7,936 nucleotides of DNA, taken from positions 1 through 7,936 of the forward strand of contig NZ_JAIVFR010000271.1 in assembly GCF_020829685.1 (NCBI RefSeq). Direction: 5' to 3'. Source of the stretch: Nostoc sp. CHAB 5715 (GTDB taxonomy: Bacteria; Cyanobacteriota; Cyanobacteriia; Cyanobacteriales; Nostocaceae). A program made the translations under genes and the position numbers. Shown here in pieces: positions 1 to 4,653 of the stretch. How positions within the stretch are numbered: position 1 is the first letter of the stretch; the number at the start of each line of letters is the position of its first letter. The notes beneath the pieces were generated by a model. That model was not told the origin of the DNA. It made no database searches and worked only from the letters and a program-made list of their open reading frames with translations.

Positions 1-1
1 C

Positions 2-148
2 CCCTCGCTACCAACAACAAAGAAAGCTGACGTAGGACACTATTTCCAAAACAATCTGACTCCAGCAGATCGGCTACTTTGCATTCTTCACATATCAACA
101 GATTTAGCAAAACATCGCATACTACAGGCGTTGGGCAAGAAACTATAA
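2..148 (+). CDS. C-terminal end of an unrecognised protein (5' partial)
   Basis: An open frame enters from the left edge and stops at TAA 146-148, giving the last 48 residues of a protein. The tail is mixed polar and hydrophobic, with a helix-like segment (NLTPADRLLCILHISTDL) followed by a basic end (LGKKL). There is no membrane segment or cysteine motif, and too little is visible to name a family. The stop lies only 27 bases before the start of the next gene, which has its own strong ribosome binding site, so the two are probably co-transcribed. The other two + frames stop earlier, which supports this frame. It could be a chance open frame of about 50 codons, but its position makes a real gene end more likely. 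Confidence 0.5.
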   Translation, partial: PSLPTTKKADVGHYFQNNLTPADRLLCILHISTDLAKHRILQALGKKL

Positions 149-164
149 CCGTTGTTTAAAAAAA

Positions 165-171
165 AGAGGTG
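165..171 (+). promoter_or_regulatory. Ribosome binding site of the first metalloprotein gene
   Basis: AGAGGTG lies just upstream of ATG 176, with about six bases between its GAGG core and the start codon. This is a near-ideal Shine-Dalgarno and fixes the start at 176. Confidence 0.7.
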
Positions 172-175
172 ATTT

Positions 176-1234
176 ATGGAGCTTATTACCATTAAACCTG
201 GTTGTTACCGTCAGTTTGGCCCGTCAGAAGATTGTACTTTTTGTTTGGTGACTAACATAGATATTGTTGATCAATTCTTGATTGAGAAAAGTGGTTCTTA
301 TACAGACTATCGAACAGTTACCTATGACCAGGAAGGGTCATTTGAAGCAATACTACAAAATGAAATTCCGGAAAACTCGCATATTTTTGTAGTTTCACCA
401 AACTGTTTCTTCCGTTCTCCCAATCCAGAGGTATTGGGGGATAAACGCAAATTGATGGCGATGGCTTGCAATTCTACACCAACACCATTAGAAGCTATCA
501 AGCACTTTCTTGGTGTGATTGAGCGAACCGATCCGTATGCTCAAGCAGAGTTTGCCGAGCGTTTTTTTGAGTTAGGACAAAAAAGCGATCGCTTGGAAAT
601 TGTAGATGAAGAGTATGGAACTCGCGCCATATTTGACCACCTTGACGACAAATACGAATGGAATTTGCAAGCTGGGCCTTTAGAGTGGGGCGAACAACAG
701 ATTGCGCCATCAGGAGAAATTAGTGTTTTACCTGCTGATATTTGGGAGTTTAATCCTAATCTATACCTTGCAATCAATGGTGAGATTGCATTTCGAGGAC
801 TACCGATTTTACATAGTGGTGAACCGTCTTTCTTACGGGACGATCAAGCACGTATTTTCAGTCAGTTGCGACAGATGAAGGATCACGCGCTGATTGGGAA
901 GGTAGAGCAAGGTGTTGTAACGGATTTGCATCCCACTCACCCGGATGTAGAACCAGCAGCAGAGATGCTCAAAGCGATGGGTGCTATTGATTCCCGATAT
1001 TTGACTATTTGGGAGTTAGGTTTTGCGATCAATACCTCACTCGATTTGCTGTGGGGTAATTATGCGATGAACGAAGTTTACGGTGGTACTAGAGGAGCAT
1101 TGCACTTTGGGCTTGGTTTAACACCTTACACACAGTACCATCTCGATTTGATTTGTCCGGGTATTCGGGTATATGGAAAGGATAAAAAGCTGCTTCTCGG
1201 TACTCCAGAACTCACTAGTGCTGTTACTAGATGA
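176..1234 (+). CDS. M29 aminopeptidase-like / NicX-like metalloprotein, copy A
   Basis: This 352-residue soluble protein has no signal peptide or membrane segment. Its C-terminal half resembles the M29 (aminopeptidase T, COG2309) fold shared with 2,5-dihydroxypyridine dioxygenase NicX. Visible matches are PSGE ending at E181, followed by the NGEI strand; the WELGFAINT block with E280; the MNEVYGGTRGALHFGLG block with H310; and a final YHLDL with H322 and D324. In the family such Glu, Glu, His and HxD residues bind the catalytic metal, so this copy has a plausible complete set. The length (about 350) is closer to NicX-type members than to the roughly 410-residue aminopeptidases. The N-terminal half contains NSTPTPLEAIKHFLG and ERTDP, shared with the paralogue at 3567. 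It could be a peptidase, a ring-opening dioxygenase or a peptide-binding protein. Fold assignment is moderately sure and substrate is unknown. Confidence 0.65.
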   Translation: MELITIKPGCYRQFGPSEDCTFCLVTNIDIVDQFLIEKSGSYTDYRTVTYDQEGSFEAILQNEIPENSHIFVVSPNCFFRSPNPEVLGDKRKLMAMACNSTPTPLEAIKHFLGVIERTDPYAQAEFAERFFELGQKSDRLEIVDEEYGTRAIFDHLDDKYEWNLQAGPLEWGEQQIAPSGEISVLPADIWEFNPNLYLAINGEIAFRGLPILHSGEPSFLRDDQARIFSQLRQMKDHALIGKVEQGVVTDLHPTHPDVEPAAEMLKAMGAIDSRYLTIWELGFAINTSLDLLWGNYAMNEVYGGTRGALHFGLGLTPYTQYHLDLICPGIRVYGKDKKLLLGTPELTSAVTR

Positions 1235-1244
1235 GCCAAATTAC

Positions 1245-1314
1245 TAATTCGTAATTCGTAATGACGCCGTTCGCGCAGCGTCTCGTAGAGAGCGTCATTA
1301 TCAATTACGAGTTA
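1245..1314. repeat. Inverted-repeat element, probably an interspersed cyanobacterial repeat
   Basis: The left arm (1245-1267) and right arm (1292-1314) are near-perfect inverted repeats; the left begins TAATTCGTAATTCGTAATG and the right ends ATTACGAGTTA. The left arm itself holds two copies of the heptamer AATTCGT. The GC-rich loop carries GACGC and GCGTC words that pair with each other in several ways. It begins about 10 bases after the stop codon of copy A. Such hairpin elements between genes are common in Nostoc-like genomes. It may add a transcript-stabilising or terminating hairpin, but there is no T-run of a classical terminator directly after it. Confidence 0.65.
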
Positions 1315-1360
1315 TTTTGACAAAGCTTGCTATGTTGTCTAGACTTTGGGGAGAGTAACT

Positions 1361-2116
1361 ATGATTGACCTCACAGGAAAAGTAGTATTAATTACAGGAG
1401 CGGCTCGTGGTATAGGCGAGGCATCTGCACGCGCTGTTGTGGCTGCGGGTGGTTATGTAGTAGCCAACGATGTACTTGCAGAACAACTTGATGTTTTACA
1501 AGCTGATTTAGGCTCAGAGCGCTGTCACATAGTCGTTTGCGATCTCGCTGATGTCACGGCTGTCCCATATCTATGGGAGCGTGCAACTGACTGGCGAGAT
1601 CGCATTGATGTACTTGTAAACAATGCAGGAGTGTATGAAAAAGCATTTATAGAGGGTGATTTTGAGGACTGGCATACCTCTTGGATACGTACACTCAATA
1701 TTAACCTAGTTGCTCCGGCATCCCTGTGTCGTGAGGCTATCCATCACTTTAAACAGCGAGGTGGTGGAAAGATTATTAACATTGCCAGCAGAGCAGGATT
1801 TCGGGGTGACTTGCCTGACTATACGCACTACGCAGCATCGAAAGGAGGAATGCTTGCTCTGTCTCGTACAATTGCTCGTGGATTTGCCGATAAGAATATC
1901 CTAGTTTATGCGATCGCTCCCGGATTTGTTCGTACAGAACTCAACGCCGAGTACTTTGCTAGCTATGGTGAGTCAGATGCTATCTCCCAGACACCACTGG
2001 GGGAGATGGCAATGCCACAAGATGTTGCTAATGTCGTGATTTTTCTAGCCTCAGATTTGGCACGTCATGTGACAGGCGCTACTATTGATGTCAACGGGGC
2101 GAGTTACGTCCGTTGA
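1361..2116 (+). CDS. Short-chain dehydrogenase/reductase (SDR), FabG-like
   Basis: This 251-residue classical SDR is an NAD(P)-dependent oxidoreductase of an alcohol/carbonyl pair and is probably cytoplasmic. In order it shows the nucleotide-binding TGAARGIG motif (residues 12-19), the NNAG motif (87-90), N114, catalytic S143 in INIASRAG, and Y157xxxK161 in HYAASK, so the catalytic tetrad is complete. D37 at the end of the second strand (VVANDV) suggests NAD rather than NADP. The C-terminal FLASDLARHVTGATIDVNGA segment is standard for the family. ATG 1361 is chosen because GGGGAGA (1348-1354) sits at Shine-Dalgarno distance; a TTG at 1346 would be the alternative but overlaps that site. Length fits the family (about 250). 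It lies between the copy A metalloprotein and the GFA-like gene, on the same strand. Substrate is not predictable. Confidence 0.93.
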   Translation: MIDLTGKVVLITGAARGIGEASARAVVAAGGYVVANDVLAEQLDVLQADLGSERCHIVVCDLADVTAVPYLWERATDWRDRIDVLVNNAGVYEKAFIEGDFEDWHTSWIRTLNINLVAPASLCREAIHHFKQRGGGKIINIASRAGFRGDLPDYTHYAASKGGMLALSRTIARGFADKNILVYAIAPGFVRTELNAEYFASYGESDAISQTPLGEMAMPQDVANVVIFLASDLARHVTGATIDVNGASYVR

Positions 2117-2158
2117 GGATTGCAGGCTCCTGAGAGCAAGTATAGGGATGAAAGTTAG

Positions 2159-2614
2159 ATGGATAGTCAACACTTTCCGCTTCGAGGTGGATGTCACTGT
2201 GGCAACCTCAAACTTATATTTAACAGCACACAGACTCCAAACCAATTAGCTGTCCGGACGTGCGCTTGTTCTTTCTGTCGGAAGCACGGCACACGTAGTA
2301 CCTCAGATCCCAATGGAAACTTGCAAATTCAAATTATGAATCCTGAGCAAGTTATTCGTTATCGCTTTGGTATGCATACAGCCGATTTCCTAATTTGCGG
2401 TTGCTGCGGCGTTTACGTTGCTGCTCTCATGCAGCCTGAAACGCAGCAGTCTTTTGCCACCATCAATGTCAACGCCCTAGATTGCGCTCATTTAGTCTCT
2501 CAAGATTCGGTAACTGTAGACTACGATGGAGAGACTATGCAATCACGACAAGAACGACGTTTACGAGCTTGGACACCAGTCGTTTCGATTGAAGAACAGA
2601 ATTCTCAGTCCTAA
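2159..2614 (+). CDS. GFA/CENP-V family zinc-binding protein
   Basis: This 151-residue protein belongs to the glutathione-dependent formaldehyde-activating enzyme (GFA)/CENP-V fold. C12 and C14 in GGCHCGN, with C80 and C83 in CGCCG, match the structural zinc site. C35, C37 and C40 in TCACSFC match the second, catalytic-type zinc site. All seven expected cysteines are therefore present. Most bacterial members have no proven reaction; some act on thiol adducts, so a role in binding or processing an aldehyde or thiol adduct is inference. It starts 42 bases after the SDR stop on the same strand, so the two are probably in one operon. The Shine-Dalgarno is weak: AGGGATGAAAG lies slightly far upstream. 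The C-terminal 20 residues are polar and probably disordered. Confidence 0.85.
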   Translation: MDSQHFPLRGGCHCGNLKLIFNSTQTPNQLAVRTCACSFCRKHGTRSTSDPNGNLQIQIMNPEQVIRYRFGMHTADFLICGCCGVYVAALMQPETQQSFATINVNALDCAHLVSQDSVTVDYDGETMQSRQERRLRAWTPVVSIEEQNSQS

Positions 2615-2640
2615 TTAGCTTATCTAAATCAGAGGTATTA

Positions 2641-2691
2641 ATGTTTTTAGACTTGGACTTGCCCTTACACGCACCTTTATTCAAGTCTTAG
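2641..2691 (+). CDS. Possible 16-residue peptide (small ORF 1)
   Basis: ATG 2641 to TAG 2689-2691 encodes MFLDLDLPLHAPLFKS. A good Shine-Dalgarno, AGAGGT (2631-2636), lies four bases before the ATG, and the ORF starts only 26 bases after the GFA-like stop, as an operon gene would. The peptide is rich in Leu, Asp and Pro with one Lys, and has no signal sequence and no cysteine. Part of the coding sequence forms an inverted repeat (AGACTTG 2649-2655 with CAAGTCT 2682-2688) and a tandem GACTTG pair, so the region could instead be a weak hairpin after the operon. An ORF this short is easily found by chance; the ribosome binding site is the main support. Confidence 0.25.
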   Translation: MFLDLDLPLHAPLFKS

Positions 2692-3083
2692 TGCAGTATA
2701 TAGCGCACAGATAATTGATCAGCATTGGTTTGTAATGCGGACTTTCAGTTTGTTCAGCTACGTTATTAATCAAAATAGGATGAAGACCGCTGTAGCGAAC
2801 AGTAGCTGTTATATATCTGTATTAGCTCAAGAAAACTCTTTGAATAAGAGAAAAAGGCAAAAAATTAGCAATTGTTTGTGTTTTTTAAAAGAAGTAATTG
2901 GTGACATAAATGAAATTTTTAACTAGTTACTGAAAATACACAAAAAATATTTTATTCATTGCTTAAACGAGATAACACAGTGTATTAATGATTTTTGCTG
3001 CTGTGTAAAAATCGTTCTATTTTTGTTGCCAAAAAATTGATTTTTATCTATTTAAAAAAGGTTAAAAAACCTGTTTAAAAGGC
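2692..3083 (+). other. AT-rich intergenic region without a supported gene
   Basis: No convincing gene is visible. A 63-codon open frame from ATG 2735 to 2926 has no Shine-Dalgarno, an uneven composition and no recognisable motif, so it is not called. The region becomes very AT-rich after about 2870. It holds the hairpin at 2987-3016 (listed separately) and a small stem AGGTT/AACCT at 3059-3072. It separates the copy A-SDR-GFA set from the peptide and copy B set, which seems to have its own promoter. Confidence 0.6.
2987..3016 (+). terminator. AT-rich hairpin, possible terminator or switch
   Basis: AATGATTTTT (2987-2996) pairs with AAAAATCGTT (3007-3016) in a 10-bp stem with one T-G wobble and a 10-base loop. 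It is followed by CTATTTTTG, a modest T-run. The same sequence can form an alternative structure: AACGA (2966-2970) with TCGTT (3012-3016) and ACACAG (2975-2980) with CTGTGT (3001-3006). The two cannot coexist. It could end transcripts from the GFA side. The stem is low in GC, so termination strength is doubtful. Confidence 0.3.
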
Positions 3084-3112
3084 TTGTATTTTTCAAAAAT
3101 TAGTTGTATTGT
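3084..3112 (+). promoter_or_regulatory. Candidate sigma-70 type promoter for the peptide/copy B unit
   Basis: TTGTAT (3084-3089) and TATTGT (3107-3112) are separated by 17 bases. Each matches the -35 and -10 consensus at about four of six positions. They lie about 50 bases upstream of the small ORF at 3164. In AT-rich DNA such matches arise by chance, so this rests on spacing and position. Confidence 0.3.
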
Positions 3113-3119
3113 CTATTTA

Positions 3120-3131
3120 GCTTGTACAAGC
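3120..3131. promoter_or_regulatory. 12-bp perfect palindrome, candidate operator
   Basis: GCTTGTACAAGC is a perfect palindrome lying just after the candidate -10 box and 33 bases before the small ORF start. A repressor bound here would overlap the likely transcription start. The binding protein is unknown, and the two sides flanking it do not extend the symmetry. Confidence 0.35.
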
Positions 3132-3163
3132 AGACAAACATTAACCAGAATGGAGAAATAACT

Positions 3164-3214
3164 ATGAAGAAAGTAAACAAGAACGGTCGTTACCTTGGCA
3201 CATTGTTAGGTTAA
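3164..3214 (+). CDS. Probable 16-residue peptide (small ORF 2)
   Basis: ATG 3164 to TAA 3212-3214 encodes MKKVNKNGRYLGTLLG. A Shine-Dalgarno GGAGA (3152-3156) lies seven bases before the ATG, and a plausible promoter and a palindrome lie upstream. The peptide has a basic N-terminal half (KKVNKNGR) and a neutral hydrophobic end (YLGTLLG), a layout that could suit leader-plus-core processing or a regulatory leader peptide. A second in-frame stop follows soon after, and neither shifted frame continues far, so it is not an obvious broken start of a longer gene. The last codons sit in the left arm of a hairpin (3205-3233), so ribosome position could control folding. No codon run of one amino acid supports classical attenuation. 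Function is unknown; it could be a RiPP-type precursor, a leader peptide, or chance. Confidence 0.45.
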   Translation: MKKVNKNGRYLGTLLG

Positions 3215-3233
3215 TCTTTTTGGATTAGCTAAC
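3205..3233 (+). promoter_or_regulatory. Hairpin overlapping the end of the small peptide gene
   Basis: GTTAG (3205-3209) pairs with CTAAC (3229-3233). After a one-base bulge at 3210, TTAATC (3211-3216) pairs with GATTAG (3223-3228), including one T-G wobble. This gives 11 pairs and a six-base loop TTTTTG. The stop codon of the 16-residue ORF is inside the stem. There is no T-run after it, so it is not a standard terminator; an attenuation or RNA-stability role is inference. Confidence 0.45.
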
Positions 3234-3256
3234 TAGCATTTAAATTGCATTTGTCA

Positions 3257-3277
3257 GAGGTTTTTTTAAGAAGCCTC
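3257..3277 (+). promoter_or_regulatory. Second hairpin downstream of the small peptide gene
   Basis: GAGGTTT (3257-3263) pairs with AAGCCTC (3271-3277), including one T-G wobble, around a loop that can close further. The T-rich part is in the left arm, and the sequence after the hairpin is not T-rich, so a classical + strand terminator is not supported. Confidence 0.35.
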
Positions 3278-3308
3278 AACAATTCAGAATTTTTAACAAG
3301 TCTGAGTT

Positions 3309-3395
3309 CTAAAAAGTGTAATTTATTTGCAGATCAGCCGAGTAAATAGGGGGGATTTAACCCTCCTATTTATTAAAAAATAAGCACTTTTTTAG
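3309..3395. terminator. Nested hairpin with a 12-bp GC-containing inner stem
   Basis: TAAATAGGGGGG (3343-3354) pairs with CCCTCCTATTTA (3361-3372) over 12 positions with one G-T wobble, around the loop ATTTAA. An outer stem is also possible: CTAAAAAGTG (3309-3318) with CACTTTTTTAG (3385-3395), leaving one extra T. This is the strongest fold in the window. The T-run at 3388-3393 follows the inner hairpin by 15 bases, which is far for a rho-independent terminator. Candidate roles are a partial terminator or RNA end for the peptide transcript, or a structured 5' leader of the copy B gene. Confidence 0.5.
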
Positions 3396-3566
3396 AGCAA
3401 AAGTTTGTATATTATGAAGTAGTAATTTTTCAAAACAAATCAACGTTCAGATACAATTACCGATTTGGGTACAGATATAGTAAAAATTACTAAATATAGG
3501 ATTTCAGGTTGTTTTTAAGTAAGTTCTGTAAAGAATCAACATTTTGTATTTAAGGATATTATCAAA

Positions 3567-4619
3567 ATGGAAACTATACTCATCCGTCCACAACGCCTTC
3601 GTCAATTTGGGTCTAGCAAAGATGTTCATTTCTGCCTTGTTACCAACTCCTCTTTAGTAAACCAGTTCCAAATTGTAGAAGATAGCGGCTATACTTCTAC
3701 AAAAATTGTGCCTTATGATGCAGAGCGATCGCTTGAACAGTTGTTTGACGAAAGTATTCCTGAGCCAGCCCACGTTCTTGTCATTTCTCCGCAATACTTC
3801 TTTGAGTCTCCTGCACCCGAAAAACTGGGACAGCGCAAGTTAGTCGTCATGCCTTGCAATTCCACACCAACGCCATTATTAGCGATTCAGCATTTTTTGG
3901 GAATCATGGAGCGCACCGATCCTGAAAAACTAGAAGCGTTTGCCGATCGCTTCTTCGATTTGGGAAGGAGTAGTGAGTATCTGGAAATTGTCAACGAGAC
4001 TCAAGGTACTAAAGCAATCTTTGAACACCTAGATGAGAGCTATGAGTGGAACCAACAGGCAGGATTTATCGAATGGGGAGAGCAACAAATTGCCCCAGCA
4101 GGGGAACTCAGCGCCCTACCCGATGACATCATGCGATTTAACGCCAACCTCAGATTAGCAGTGAACGGTGAGATTGCATTGCAAGGTCAGCCTACAGTCC
4201 ACTCAGGAGCAGTTTCCTTTTTACCTGAAGATCGGGCGCGAATTTACAAAGGGCTTGAGTGTATGCGCGATCGCGCAGTCATTGCTACCGTTAACAACGG
4301 TCTGATTACAGAATTACGGGCATCTCATCCAGAAGCTCAACCAGCAGTTGATATGCTCAATAAAATGTTCATGTTAGATTCCCGTTACCGGATTATTTGG
4401 GAAATGGGGTTTGGCATTAATACCGCTCACGAACTCCTACCTGGGAATTTTGGGATGAACGAAACCTACGGTGGCAGTAATGGGGTGTTCCATTTAGGAA
4501 TCGGTTTGACACCTTATACTCAATATGCATTGATCCTGCTCTGCCCAGATACCCAAGTACTGGGTCGCAATGGAGAGGCACTTGTTGGCAAGGCAGCAAC
4601 GCTTTCAGCAACAAGGTAA
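3567..4619 (+). CDS. M29 aminopeptidase-like / NicX-like metalloprotein, copy B (HxD motif lost)
   Basis: This 350-residue paralogue of the protein at 176 is alignable over its whole length with almost no gaps and is about half or more identical by eye. Shared blocks are CLVTN, NSTPTPL-AI-HFLG, ERTDP, AIF-HLD--YEWN-QAG, EWGEQQIAP-GE, IWE-GF-INT, MNE-YGG--G--H-G-GLTPYTQY. It keeps counterparts of the proposed metal ligands E180, E279 and H309. Where copy A has the HxD motif (H322, D324), copy B has A321-L322-I323, so two expected ligands are missing. It may therefore be catalytically altered or a binding partner of copy A. The AAGGA ribosome binding site at 3552 supports ATG 3567. It is followed after 34 bases by the aldehyde dehydrogenase. 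Two HIP1 sites lie within it, so it shows no sign of very recent foreign origin. Confidence 0.65.
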   Translation: METILIRPQRLRQFGSSKDVHFCLVTNSSLVNQFQIVEDSGYTSTKIVPYDAERSLEQLFDESIPEPAHVLVISPQYFFESPAPEKLGQRKLVVMPCNSTPTPLLAIQHFLGIMERTDPEKLEAFADRFFDLGRSSEYLEIVNETQGTKAIFEHLDESYEWNQQAGFIEWGEQQIAPAGELSALPDDIMRFNANLRLAVNGEIALQGQPTVHSGAVSFLPEDRARIYKGLECMRDRAVIATVNNGLITELRASHPEAQPAVDMLNKMFMLDSRYRIIWEMGFGINTAHELLPGNFGMNETYGGSNGVFHLGIGLTPYTQYALILLCPDTQVLGRNGEALVGKAATLSATR

Positions 4620-4634
4620 TACAAAAGAAGAATG

Positions 4635-4651
4635 CAGAATTCAGAATTCAG
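4635..4651 (+). repeat. Heptanucleotide tandem repeat (CAGAATT) before the aldehyde dehydrogenase
   Basis: Two full copies of CAGAATT followed by CAG fill most of the gap between the copy B stop and ATG 4654. Short tandem heptamers of this kind are typical of Nostocales genomes. The repeat occupies the place where a Shine-Dalgarno would be expected. Confidence 0.55.
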
Positions 4652-4653
4652 CC

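Larger units (their letters stand above)
3215..3566 (+). other. Structured non-coding gap between small peptide and copy B
   Basis: This 352-base stretch has no gene I can support. It holds three hairpin regions (3205-3233, 3257-3277, 3309-3395), the inverted repeat TAGTAA-AAA-TTACTA at 3478-3492, which could be an operator or chance in AT-rich DNA, and the ribosome binding site AAGGA (3552-3556) nine or ten bases before ATG 3567. If the promoter at 3084-3112 is the only one, the copy B message would have a 5' leader of roughly 440 bases including the small ORF. Confidence 0.5.

Noticed and set aside
498..777. Two overlapping - strand open frames inside copy A
   Set aside because: They are antisense of a conserved coding region, overlap each other and have no ribosome binding site or domain signal.
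1346..1360. TTG start for the short-chain dehydrogenase
   Set aside because: The extra codons contain the GGGGAGA sequence that serves as the ribosome binding site for ATG 1361.
2735..2926. A 63-codon + strand open frame in the intergenic region
   Set aside because: There is no Shine-Dalgarno before ATG 2735, no recognisable motif, and the second half runs into very AT-rich DNA with a composition unlike the neighbouring genes.
3478..3492. TAGTAA-AAA-TTACTA as an NtcA-type nitrogen-control site
   Set aside because: The spacing does not match GTA-N8-TAC; here GTA and TAC are separated by five bases. It remains only a generic inverted repeat.
2692..3566. tRNA, CRISPR or insertion sequence in the large intergenic region
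   Set aside because: There is no cloverleaf with a T-loop motif, no regularly spaced direct repeats and no transposase-like frame or terminal repeats.
4570..4653. N-terminal extension of the aldehyde dehydrogenase by 28 residues
   Set aside because: It would overlap the end of copy B in another frame and read through the heptamer repeat. The family N-terminus fits a start at 4654.
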